Assembly (NCBI GenBank): GCA_025357995.1
Contig: JANYLF010000151.1
Span: forward strand, 1 to 13,197
Reading direction: 5' to 3'
Length of the DNA stretch: 13,197 bases
Origin: Acidimicrobiia bacterium
Lineage (GTDB): Bacteria > Actinomycetota > Acidimicrobiia > IMCC26256 > JAENVU01
Both the position numbers and the translations under genes were made by a program. Below are positions 1-7,480 of this stretch, in pieces. The stretch's first letter is position 1. Each line of letters begins with the position of its first letter. The notes beneath the pieces were generated by a model. That model was given only the letters and a program-made list of their open reading frames with translations. It did no database searches and was not told where the DNA came from.

Positions 1-1704
1 GAACGCGCCGGCGTCGACGTGAGGACCGAGGCTCCGCCGCAACCAACGCGACCACGGTTTGGGGAGCGGGACATCGTTCGCGGCGGCCGACGCGATCCCG
101 AAGTACGAGCCGTAGTTGGGACCAATCGGGCCGAACGTGAAGTACCGCTGGACGCCGGCGTGGGCACCAAGCCACCAGGCAGACGCGGCGTCGACGGTGA
201 CGCGGCGAGGGGCAGACAGGGTGGGAATCGCGAACATCACGAGCACGTCGGCGATGATGACCGCGCTGATGGCGATCGGCAGCGCACGGCCGCGAAGCCA
301 ACCGGCCGAGGCGACGATCACCGCGACGACGGCCGCGGCCTCAAATGTGGCGAGGTTCAGGTAGCGCGGCACTCCCGGGGTGTGGCCTGCGGCATTGACC
401 GCGACGCGATGTGCCAACCAGATCCATGTGAGCGTCGCCGCGCCGGCAATGACAAAAAGCGGTCGCCGGACCCGGTGACGCAGGATGTCGTCGAGCGCGA
501 GACCCGAGAGCACGATCGCGGCGAGCTCGAGCGACGGCGTCATGTAGCGATAGAAGGCCACGCTCGTCATTCCCGGAATCAGGTTGACCGTGGCCACGAC
601 GAATCGCGGACCGAAGGACTTGCCCGCGCACACCGCGATCCACCCGGCGAGTACGAACCGGAGACCGCGATGACGCGTGCCGAACAGGCCGACCACCATC
701 AGAAGTACCACCGAGGCGGAGACGAAGCCGCCTACGTTCCCCCAAACCTGCGCGATCGGACCGGTCTGGCTACCGAAGGCGAAGATCGGTCCCAACGCGT
801 ACGGGAGTCCGAACGTGGTCGGAAGCGCGGCGACGTCGAGGGTGCGGTTACCAATTCCGCTGGCGTGAAGACCGGCGTCGGCGTGACGGAGGTAGTCGGC
901 GAACGGCAGGATCAATGGCGCCGCGAGGAGCAGCCCGGCAGATACACCGGCGACGATCTTCCCGACAAAGCGCGCACGGTGTTCCCGCGCCGAGACCGCG
1001 AAGCGCCAGACGGTCCATACGGCGATCAAAAAGCCGGAGATGTACACGGTCTCGGGAAATCCCGCGATGACGGCCAGGGCCGAAGCGACCGCGATGGTGA
1101 CCCAACCGCCACGCCGATTGGTTGCGGCGCGTTCCCATGCGCGCTCGACGCCGAGCAGGATGAGTGGGACGAACGCGATAGGCAACATCGCACCGTTTTG
1201 GAGCCAGGCGAACGTCCCGTTGAGGCCGAAGGCGACCCCCACGATCACTGCGGCAACCGGGTGGACGCGAAGGCGCCGCACCAGCGAGTACGACGCGAGA
1301 CCGGCGATGCACTCGAGGAGCAGGGTCTCGAAGAACAAGCCGTTCGGCAGCAGGTTCAGCAGCGTCGGAGGGAAGAGCGCCGCCGATTGCGGACTCGCGA
1401 CCAACGGCCAACCCACGCCCTCGAAGGAGTTCCACAACGGCGCGTGGCCGTGCACGACCTGACGTGCGGCTTCGCGGCCGACGGCCTGCGTGAGGAAGCC
1501 ATTGTTGGGGTCGATGGTGCGTTGGCCCGGAAGCCGGCTCGGCTCGATCGATGCCGCAACACCCCCGCGTGGGCCGAGCGGATCGGGATCGGTGAGCCGA
1601 AAAATGTAGGCGGCATTCGCGCACACGATGGCCACGATGACGAGGGCGGGGCCCATCGCATGCCGGAATCGCAGCCGGGTGGACGGTGGTGGTTCGGTCG
1701 TCAT
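1..1704 (-). CDS. YfhO-like polytopic membrane protein, probable GT-C type glycosyltransferase (3' end beyond the window)
   Basis: An open minus-strand frame runs from ATG at 1704 to base 1 without a stop (568 codons visible). It has many hydrophobic segments, for example residues 18-35, 150-185, 203-235, 250-270, 328-345, 390-406, 415-432, 455-470 and 475-493. An N-terminal extracytoplasmic loop carries PLWNSFEGVGWPL (89-101) and SPQSAALFPP (104-113). GFPETVYISG lies at 215-224 and YRYMTPS at 386-392. Near the edge are QRYFTFGPIGPNYGSYFGI-type residues (519-537). These match my memory of YfhO-family proteins, large membrane proteins thought to move sugars from lipid carriers onto envelope polymers. 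The ATG overlaps the stop of the metallophosphatase (ATGA), and only GGGTGG abuts it, so translation is probably coupled. Family assignment is fairly firm; substrate is unknown. The C-terminus is missing. Confidence 0.85.
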   Translation of the reverse strand, partial: MTTEPPPSTRLRFRHAMGPALVIVAIVCANAAYIFRLTDPDPLGPRGGVAASIEPSRLPGQRTIDPNNGFLTQAVGREAARQVVHGHAPLWNSFEGVGWPLVASPQSAALFPPTLLNLLPNGLFFETLLLECIAGLASYSLVRRLRVHPVAAVIVGVAFGLNGTFAWLQNGAMLPIAFVPLILLGVERAWERAATNRRGGWVTIAVASALAVIAGFPETVYISGFLIAVWTVWRFAVSAREHRARFVGKIVAGVSAGLLLAAPLILPFADYLRHADAGLHASGIGNRTLDVAALPTTFGLPYALGPIFAFGSQTGPIAQVWGNVGGFVSASVVLLMVVGLFGTRHRGLRFVLAGWIAVCAGKSFGPRFVVATVNLIPGMTSVAFYRYMTPSLELAAIVLSGLALDDILRHRVRRPLFVIAGAATLTWIWLAHRVAVNAAGHTPGVPRYLNLATFEAAAVVAVIVASAGWLRGRALPIAISAVIIADVLVMFAIPTLSAPRRVTVDAASAWWLGAHAGVQRYFTFGPIGPNYGSYFGIASAAANDVPLPKPWSRWLRRSLGPHVDAGAF

Positions 1705-2483
1705 CCACCCGGAGCGACTGCGACCGGCGTGACCTGCCAAGCGCCATCGTCACAGTCGAGCAGTGCCATCGAGTTGGGCGTGCCGTCGCAATCGAGACCG
1801 ACAACCTGCATGGCGCCCCACGTCCTCTCGACCGCGCGTGAATACCCCGAGTGGTAATGGCCGTGCACGAGCACCTGAGGAGTGACGCCATCGACGACCC
1901 GCTCGAGCTGATCCCGGTGTGACCAACACGCGGGGAGTTCCGCGCGCAAGGCCTGGCCGAGGATATTGTCATCGAGCAGTCCGGGGATCTTCCAACCCGC
2001 CGGCGCATCGTGGGTCAACGCGATATCGGCGTGACCACCGGCAACGCACCGCTCGATGTCGTCGTCGGAAATCCGCTCGGCCGCGAACCAGTCCACTCCG
2101 GGCGTGCGGTACGCGCGGTCGATCGACTGCGCGCCACCGCACACGAACACCGACACGCCTTCGAGCGTGAAACGCGAGCCGCGCGGAAGATACGTGAGGT
2201 TGCCACCGAGACCGATCCCACGGCCGGCCTCGGGCTCGTCGACGCGCTCGACTTCCGCGGCGAGCGCGTCGTGATGCTCGTGGTTGCCATCGATCCACCA
2301 CAGCGGGAGAGGCGATCGGCGAGCCGCGTCGAGGAAGCGTTCCCCGACCGGGCTTCCGGGCCAGAAACCGAAGTCTCCGAGCTGGAGGATGAGCTCTGCA
2401 TCATGCGCGATCGCGGCGCGCGTCACCGTTTGCTCCAACCATCGAGTGTTGGCGTGACTGTCACCAACGAGCAGCACGCGCAT
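1701..2483 (-). CDS. Calcineurin-like metallophosphatase
   Basis: This 260-residue cytoplasmic protein has the full metal-ligand set of the calcineurin-like phosphoesterase fold: D8 and H10 in GDSHAN, D37 in GDFG, N67 and H68 in GNHE, H158 in LTHDAP, and H209 and H211 in HGHYH. Members hydrolyse phosphomono- or diesters with two bound metals; the substrate here cannot be read from sequence. There is no signal peptide or membrane segment. It lies 39 bp after the ABC ATPase gene and its TGA overlaps the ATG of the YfhO-like gene. ATG at 2483 is chosen because the conserved first motif begins at residue 7. An in-frame GTG two codons later would also retain D8. No Shine-Dalgarno sequence precedes the start; a hairpin sits directly 5' of it. 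Family confidence is high, role unknown. Confidence 0.9.
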   Translation of the reverse strand: MRVLLVGDSHANTRWLEQTVTRAAIAHDAELILQLGDFGFWPGSPVGERFLDAARRSPLPLWWIDGNHEHHDALAAEVERVDEPEAGRGIGLGGNLTYLPRGSRFTLEGVSVFVCGGAQSIDRAYRTPGVDWFAAERISDDDIERCVAGGHADIALTHDAPAGWKIPGLLDDNILGQALRAELPACWSHRDQLERVVDGVTPQVLVHGHYHSGYSRAVERTWGAMQVVGLDCDGTPNSMALLDCDDGAWQVTPVAVAPGG

Positions 2484-2508
2484 GTGGACACGGTACGACC
2501 ATGTCCAC
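2484..2508 (-). promoter_or_regulatory. Hairpin abutting the metallophosphatase start codon
   Basis: Read on the minus strand, GTGGACA (2508-2502) pairs with TGTCCAC (2490-2484). The stem continues through one T.G wobble and GGT/ACC to a 3-base CGT loop, about 11 bp in total. It ends at the base before the ATG at 2483 and lies in the 39-bp gap after the ABC ATPase stop. The mismatch is a tolerated G.U only in the mRNA sense; on the other strand it is C/A. It could be a weak terminator for the ABC genes or could mask the metallophosphatase start. There is no T-tract. Function is inferred. Confidence 0.5.
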
Positions 2509-2522
2509 GCCGCTGCGTTCGA

Positions 2523-3197
2523 TTACCCGAGCAGGGTGTGCACTTTCGCGAGATCGACATCGCCTGAGAATGCGACCGCGCCGTCGCGCAGACCGATGCA
2601 GCGGGTGGCGTTCTTGAGAAAATCCAGTTGGTGGGTCGCGACGATCACGCAGGCGCCGCCGGCGGCGGTCTCGAGCAGGAGCTCGGTGAGCGCGCGTTGG
2701 CCGGCGGGATCGAGACCCACGAACGGCTCGTCGACCGCGAGTACCGAAAACGGTCGCATCAGCCCGAGCACGAGCGAGGTCTTCTGGCGCAACCCGCGAC
2801 TGAATCGTGCGGGGAGATCGTCGGCGCGATCTGTGAGACCGAGACGATCGAGGAGTTCGTCGCCGTGTTCCGGCCAATCTTCGCAGCCGTGCAATCGACC
2901 GATGTACTCGATGTGTTCGTTGACGCTGAGGTCGTCGTAGAGCACCGGTTCGTCGGGGATGAACGACAGTTCGGCGCGCGCCTCGAGCGATCCCGCGGGC
3001 GCGCCGCAGATCCGAACGTCACCGGCCGTCGGTTCGAGCAGTCCCGCCGCGAGCCGGAGGAAGGTCGACTTCCCGGAACCGTTGTGGCCAACCAGTGCGA
3101 TGAGCTGTCCCGGCTTGGTGCGCAAGGTGAAGTCGTGCAACGCGACGAGATCGTCGTACCGCTTGGCGAGTCGTTCGGCGACGAGCGGCGTGGTCAT
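2523..3197 (-). CDS. ABC transporter ATP-binding protein, export (ABC-2-like) type
   Basis: This 224-residue nucleotide-binding subunit sits on the cytoplasmic face and should energise the membrane protein encoded just upstream. Visible motifs are Walker A GHNGSGKST (37-45), a Q-loop region reading IPDEPVLYDDL in which D82 stands where Gln is usual, signature FSRGLRQK (132-139) in place of LSGGQ, Walker B VLAVDEP (152-158) with catalytic E157, D-loop GLDP, and switch H189 in ATHQ. A loosened signature and P-D/E at the Q-loop are common in ABC-2 exporter ATPases. ATG at 3197 overlaps the upstream stop (ATGA) and follows GGAGG at 3206-3202 with 4-nt spacing. A longer open frame continues upstream to 4316 but is antisense-like noise over the permease gene. 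Substrate unknown. Confidence 0.93.
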   Translation of the reverse strand: MTTPLVAERLAKRYDDLVALHDFTLRTKPGQLIALVGHNGSGKSTFLRLAAGLLEPTAGDVRICGAPAGSLEARAELSFIPDEPVLYDDLSVNEHIEYIGRLHGCEDWPEHGDELLDRLGLTDRADDLPARFSRGLRQKTSLVLGLMRPFSVLAVDEPFVGLDPAGQRALTELLLETAAGGACVIVATHQLDFLKNATRCIGLRDGAVAFSGDVDLAKVHTLLG

Positions 3198-4789
3198 CCG
3201 GCCTCCACGGTTCGTCCGCGTAGAAATGTGACGATGCCGAACGCGATCATCAGCGCGGGTGCGGCCGCGGCGAAGCCAGCTCGGATCGGATCGGTCGGGG
3301 GGTCGACCTCGCGTGCCACGATCAGCGGGAGGAACGCGAGCGCGACGAGGACCAGCGGCCCGGCTTGTTGCGCGGCGACCACACCCGGATGGAGCATCGC
3401 GACACTCATATCTCGATCCGGACGGCCGAGATACACCGACAGCGCGGCGGCGGCCGGGGCCACGGCGACGAGCGCCACGATCACCGCGAGGCCGACCACG
3501 GGTGACACTGCATGCACCTGCGCCGCCCGGTGGATTAGCGACCCCACGGCGAGGCCGCATCCGAATCCGAGAAAGGCGAGTACCGCCTGCAGCGCGGCCG
3601 GCGTCGCGAGGTGGCCGAAATAGACGTCGCCTGACGACTGTGGAACCCCGACGGCACGGTCGGGATGATCGATCTCCTGAGCGAGTCCCTCTACGGCGTC
3701 GAGCGCAATCACATACGCAGCGATCGCGGCGACCGCGAACAGCACGGTCGTTCCGCGCACCGCTGCCGCACAACTCGCGCCCGCGACGAGCGTGAGAATA
3801 AAGACCCGCGTGAGTCGGGCACCGGGCCACCGCACGATCCCGTGCCAATCCCGACGCCAGGCGGCGCGTCCGAGTACCGCCCCGGCGGGTACGTGGATCC
3901 AGGGTCGCGATCGTGCCTGTTCGTGCGTGAGCTGGCGTCGCAACGTGATCACCGCGCGCACGTCCTGGATCGTGGCCGCGAACCGTAAGGCGCTCACGAG
4001 ACGCGCGCGGTGTTGTACGTGTTCCAACGAGAGCTGCGCGGCACGCGCGAGCCCGACCGCGATGAGCGCGCCGACGAGCGCGACGCCGGGGAGTGCCCAC
4101 CACGACGATCGGACCGGCCACACCGCAACGTGGCCCGTCCAGGTGAGCGGTGAGGTGTGCACCGCGACCACGATGTCGATTGCCGACCACGCGAGCAGCG
4201 CGCCTCCTACGACGAGCGCGGTGCGTTGCGTGATCCGTAACGCGGAGCCAAGGAGTGCGCTCCCCCAGGCCGCGAGCGCGGCGAGCAGACCGAACGCGAT
4301 GCCGGACATCACCCACGTGGCGGTGGGGCGATCGGGTCCGGGCAACTTGGGCGCGGCAACGATCCCCAAGACCGCGCCCGCGAGTACGCCCGACGTCACC
4401 ACTCCCCGCAGCTGTTTGTACGCCGCGGCGCGCACGACGGGCCCCCGCTCAACCGGCGCGAGCATCACGTGCTGCACGTCGGGCGCCTCGAATGCGAGCG
4501 GGCCACCGTGAGCACCGGATCGCAATCCGAGTGCGATCAAGAAGGCGACGAACGCACCGACGACCGCCGCTCCGTGGTCAGCGACCGCACGTACCGTGGT
4601 GGACGCGACCGGCGCATCGCCGACGACCACCGCGAACCCGATCAGCGCCGCGACACCGGAAATCCCCACGACGTACGCCCGGTAGAGCGCGTCGACCCAG
4701 TCGAGATGGCGCAGGCGCTGCGTCCGCCGCCGGGCGCGCAGCTCGCGTACGGCCGCGCGCATCTCCGGCCGAGCCGGCACGTGGGTCAC
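3194..4789 (-). CDS. Polytopic membrane protein, probable ABC exporter permease
   Basis: This 531-residue membrane protein has about 12 hydrophobic segments, roughly 38-57, 73-90, 130-146, 160-181, 191-210, 231-250, 328-344, 347-365, 398-418, 430-455, 475-493 and 507-525. The N-terminus is rich in Arg, and a long cytoplasmic stretch lies at about 252-327. Conserved-looking pieces include MLAPVERGPVVRAAAYKQLRG (first M109) and EIDHPDR (372-378). It is translationally coupled to the ABC ATPase (ATGA overlap), so it is very probably the membrane half of that transporter. It lacks the EAA loop of importers. It resembles actinobacterial DUF-type permeases of about 500 residues (possibly DUF6297, from memory). 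The start is GTG at 4789; ATG at 4762 is an alternative, and neither has a convincing ribosome site. An in-frame TGA at 4810-4808 bars extension. Substrate unknown. Confidence 0.85.
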   Translation of the reverse strand: MTHVPARPEMRAAVRELRARRRTQRLRHLDWVDALYRAYVVGISGVAALIGFAVVVGDAPVASTTVRAVADHGAAVVGAFVAFLIALGLRSGAHGGPLAFEAPDVQHVMLAPVERGPVVRAAAYKQLRGVVTSGVLAGAVLGIVAAPKLPGPDRPTATWVMSGIAFGLLAALAAWGSALLGSALRITQRTALVVGGALLAWSAIDIVVAVHTSPLTWTGHVAVWPVRSSWWALPGVALVGALIAVGLARAAQLSLEHVQHRARLVSALRFAATIQDVRAVITLRRQLTHEQARSRPWIHVPAGAVLGRAAWRRDWHGIVRWPGARLTRVFILTLVAGASCAAAVRGTTVLFAVAAIAAYVIALDAVEGLAQEIDHPDRAVGVPQSSGDVYFGHLATPAALQAVLAFLGFGCGLAVGSLIHRAAQVHAVSPVVGLAVIVALVAVAPAAAALSVYLGRPDRDMSVAMLHPGVVAAQQAGPLVLVALAFLPLIVAREVDPPTDPIRAGFAAAAPALMIAFGIVTFLRGRTVEAG

Positions 4790-4888
4790 GGACGGCGACG
4801 CTACTGGTCACCTCGGTTGGCGGTTCTGTTCGGGCGGTCGGAGATCCCGGCGCGGTTGGGGTACCTCGCTCGAGCTGTGACGACCGGA

Positions 4889-6079
4889 TTACGGGGTCGG
4901 GACCGGTGTGGGACCTGCGGTGGTGGTGGGGGCAGCAACCACCATCGGCCGTGATCCGATCCAGTTCGACGATTGGGTGACGTCGAGGTTTCCCCCCTGG
5001 TCATGCCACACATTCGCCCCGCCGCGGAACACGTTGCGGGTGATCGAGACGTGCGAACTCCGGTACAGCGCCACCCCGGTGAGGTGATGCGACCATTGCA
5101 GCGATACCACGTTGTCTCGCACCTCGACCCCGCGGACGTTCCTGAACACCATCGCCGAGCCGAAGCCGCTGACGCCGGCGTCCGAGGTGTTGCCGATCAC
5201 GTGGTAGTTCGTGCGATTGGTGGCGGTAGTCGAGACGAACACCACGAGTCCCTTGTGATGGAGTCGATTACCGATGATGTTGATGTTGTCCATCGGTGCC
5301 GCGGCCCCCACGTTGGCGAAGAAGAAGAGCCGGCCCGGTCCCACGTCGTTGTTCCGAATCCAGATGTTCTGCGAGGACCAGGTGGGCAAAGAGGGTTCGA
5401 TATCGATCGTCGCACGGCGCGTGTCGGTGATCGAGTTGTTCTCGAAGGTGATGTCCCGGCCGTTGATCGTCCAGCCCTGGCGGCCGTTGCGCGCGAACGT
5501 CGAGTTGCGCACTGTGAGGTTCGACGTTCCCGGGCCGACCCATACGAAGTCGCCGTACGTGTCGTATGCCGCAACGTGGTCCATGAGCATGTTGTCGGTG
5601 CCCTGAATGAGGTAGGCATGCTGGGCCTCGAACCTCGGTTGATACGCGAGCACGCCCATTCCCGCGTGAGGGTTGGCACCGAACGTCGTGAGGTTGCGCA
5701 CGATCAGATGGGAGCTGCGCGCGAACGTCCATACGTTGCGGGTACGGATGAGCTTGGGTGTGACGAGCTCGGTTCCGTCGGTGACTTGTCGGAACGTCGC
5801 TCCGTTGCCCTCGAACGTGAGGCCGGTCCGGTGCTGGACGATCAGCGTGCCGTCGACGCGGAAGCAGCCGTTGGTGGTGAACGCAAGTGTCGAGTTGTCG
5901 GGCACCGAGGCAATCCACGCGTTGAGCGCCGCGGTGACATCCGTCGAGCAGTTGGCCGCGATCGAGGCGGGGACAACGGCGGGTGTGACCGCGGCACCCG
6001 CCGGAATCACACCGGTCGCTGAGGTCCCGATCGTGAGCGACGCGAGGACGACACCGAACACTGACCGACGGCTCCGCAT
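4889..6079 (-). CDS. Secreted right-handed parallel beta-helix protein
   Basis: This 396-residue protein begins with a Sec-type signal peptide: MRSRRS, a hydrophobic core to about residue 25, and cleavage likely after AGAA at 29-30. Residues 45-95 carry the pattern DVTAALNAWI...GCFRVDGTLIV, typical of the N-terminal cap of pectate-lyase-like helices. From about 95 to 370 there are regular N-rich coils such as LIVRNLTTFG, LTVRNSTFARNG, ITFENNSITDT, IWIRNNDVG, INIIGNRLHH, VEVRDNVVS and VSITRNVFRGG, each a parallel beta-helix rung. The tail is a Thr/Pro linker (TTTAGPTPVPTP) with no anchor. C44 and C72 are the only cysteines after the signal and could form a disulfide. The fold suggests polysaccharide binding, lysis or epimerisation, but I cannot identify catalytic residues. 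It is divergent from the glycosyltransferase gene. Confidence 0.88.
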   Translation of the reverse strand: MRSRRSVFGVVLASLTIGTSATGVIPAGAAVTPAVVPASIAANCSTDVTAALNAWIASVPDNSTLAFTTNGCFRVDGTLIVQHRTGLTFEGNGATFRQVTDGTELVTPKLIRTRNVWTFARSSHLIVRNLTTFGANPHAGMGVLAYQPRFEAQHAYLIQGTDNMLMDHVAAYDTYGDFVWVGPGTSNLTVRNSTFARNGRQGWTINGRDITFENNSITDTRRATIDIEPSLPTWSSQNIWIRNNDVGPGRLFFFANVGAAAPMDNINIIGNRLHHKGLVVFVSTTATNRTNYHVIGNTSDAGVSGFGSAMVFRNVRGVEVRDNVVSLQWSHHLTGVALYRSSHVSITRNVFRGGANVWHDQGGNLDVTQSSNWIGSRPMVVAAPTTTAGPTPVPTP

Positions 6080-6133
6080 ACTCAGATATCGGCAAATTCA
6101 CCGGCCACGCTGAAGCTCGACATTCCGGCCGCC

Positions 6134-6139
6134 TACGAT
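6134..6139 (+). promoter_or_regulatory. Probable -10 element for a near-leaderless glycosyltransferase mRNA
   Basis: TACGAT fits the actinobacterial TANNNT -10 consensus and ends 9 bases before the ATG at 6149. Transcription would therefore start at or within about 3 bases of the ATG. No Shine-Dalgarno sequence lies before this ATG (the last bases are GAGCCCCC), which fits a leaderless or near-leaderless transcript. The -35 region is poor: CTGAAG lies 18 bases upstream. Inference only. Confidence 0.45.
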
Positions 6140-6148
6140 CGAGCCCCC

Positions 6149-7480
6149 ATGACGCGCCCGGTTACGCCTCGGTGGTTCCGCTGGGGGCTGGCGGCGATTG
6201 CCCTGCTGGCGCTGGCGATCCGACTCATCTACGTCTTCGGATTTCGCCAACACCATCAGTTTGGCGGCGACGCGTTCTTTTACCACGCCGGGGCAAATCT
6301 GCTCGCGGACGGGAAGGGTTTCATCTCGCCGTTCGAGCCGTCGCGCCACATCCAAGCCGGGGAGCACCCGCCGCTGTATTTGATCTACCTCGCGATTCCG
6401 TCGGTGTTCGGCTTCACGAGCGTCCTCACGCACTTGGTGTGGTCGTCACTCCTCGGTGTGGGCACGGTGGTGGTCGTCGGTCTCATCGGGCGCGACGTCC
6501 GGGGACCCCGGGTCGGGCTCCTCGCCGCCGGTATCGCGGCGACGTATCCCAACCTCTGGGTACCCGATGGGTCGCTGATGGCGGAATCCATGGCGATGTT
6601 CGCCACCGCGCTCGCGGTCTATCTCGCGTATCGCTATTGGCGTGATCCGCGCTGGTGGCGGCTCGCGTTGGTCGGCGCGGCAAGCGGCGCCGGCGCGCTC
6701 AGTCGTTCTGAACTCATCCTCATCGTGCCCTTGATGGTGGTCCCGCTGGCGTTGCTCGCGCCCGCGCCCGGGCGGGTGTCGCGGCAGCGGTGGACCGCAA
6801 TCGGCGGAGCCGCGCTCGCGGCGCTGACCCTGATGGCCCCGTGGTTGGTGTTCAACCTGACGCGCTTCGAGAAGCCCGAACTCCTGAGCACGCAGTTCGG
6901 CCCGCTGCTGTCGTCCGCGAACTGCGACGACGTCTGGCGGGGTGACACCAAGAGCTACTTCTCGGTCTCCTGCTCGATCGCGATTCGTGACCGCCTGATT
7001 CACGGACGGCTCGACGAATCGGAGACCGATGCCATCTATCGCCGAGCCGCGCTGGACTACATCGGCCGCCACACCGATCTCATCCCCGGCGTGGTCGCGG
7101 CGCGACTCGGCGCGATCGTCGGCGTGTACCAACCGTCGACCCAAATCAATCTGGACAGCGCAATCGAAGGGCGAGAGCATGGCTTGGCGCGACTGGACCT
7201 GTACGGGTTCCAGGTCCTGGCGCTGCTCTCGGTGGCGGGCGCGATCGTCCTTCGGCGGCGCGGATCGGTCCCGGTGTTTCCGCTCCTCGTGCCGCCGGTG
7301 ATCGTGCTCGTGACGGTGGCGCTTACCTACGCCAGCACGCGGTTTCGCTCGTCGGCCGAGGTGGTCGTGTGTGTCCTGGCCGCGGTCGCGGTGGATGCCG
7401 CCGGGGAGCGGCTGCTCGCCCGCGGGTCACCCAAAGCACAAGAGACCCCGGAGCCCGGCCGGCCACCTCACGGAACGTGA
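6149..7480 (+). CDS. ArnT/PMT-like (GT39-type, GT-C fold) membrane glycosyltransferase
   Basis: This 443-residue integral membrane protein has about 10-11 hydrophobic segments, starting at 13-31. The first extracytoplasmic loop has GGDAFFYHAGANLLADGKGF (39-58) with an acidic residue, D41, at the position used for catalysis in GT-C enzymes, followed by EHPPLYLIYLA (72-82), the HPPLY motif of ArnT/PMT relatives. LMAESMAMF (143-151) and LSRSELILI (first L184) match further conserved spots of that superfamily. Such enzymes transfer a sugar from a polyprenyl-phosphate donor to lipid or protein outside the membrane; donor and acceptor are unknown here. The Pro-rich C-terminal tail is short. It has its own upstream region shared with the divergent beta-helix gene and overlaps the convergent lipoprotein gene by 13 nt at the 3' end. 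Confidence 0.88.
   Translation: MTRPVTPRWFRWGLAAIALLALAIRLIYVFGFRQHHQFGGDAFFYHAGANLLADGKGFISPFEPSRHIQAGEHPPLYLIYLAIPSVFGFTSVLTHLVWSSLLGVGTVVVVGLIGRDVRGPRVGLLAAGIAATYPNLWVPDGSLMAESMAMFATALAVYLAYRYWRDPRWWRLALVGAASGAGALSRSELILIVPLMVVPLALLAPAPGRVSRQRWTAIGGAALAALTLMAPWLVFNLTRFEKPELLSTQFGPLLSSANCDDVWRGDTKSYFSVSCSIAIRDRLIHGRLDESETDAIYRRAALDYIGRHTDLIPGVVAARLGAIVGVYQPSTQINLDSAIEGREHGLARLDLYGFQVLALLSVAGAIVLRRRGSVPVFPLLVPPVIVLVTVALTYASTRFRSSAEVVVCVLAAVAVDAAGERLLARGSPKAQETPEPGRPPHGT

Noticed and set aside
19..1857. Long plus-strand reading frame of 612 codons
   Set aside because: Its product is low-complexity and rich in Arg/Asp/Glu/Gly/His with no motif. It runs past 1704 into the metallophosphatase gene, whose motifs are certain on the opposite strand, and it is antisense to the YfhO-like membrane protein.
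848..2008. Minus-strand frame of 386 codons in another phase
   Set aside because: It straddles two genes that have clear motifs in a different phase, and its product is Arg-rich with no fold.
3198..4316. In-frame N-terminal extension of the export ABC ATPase to 597 residues
   Set aside because: The added 373 residues are Arg/Gly/Thr-rich and overlap the permease gene in another phase. ATG 3197 has GGAGG at good spacing and starts just before the NBD fold.
4811..4888. Terminator or promoter between the beta-helix and permease genes
   Set aside because: Only a short direct repeat (CGGTTGG at 4814 and 4852) and a CTCGAG palindrome are visible; no stem-loop or clear -10/-35 pair.
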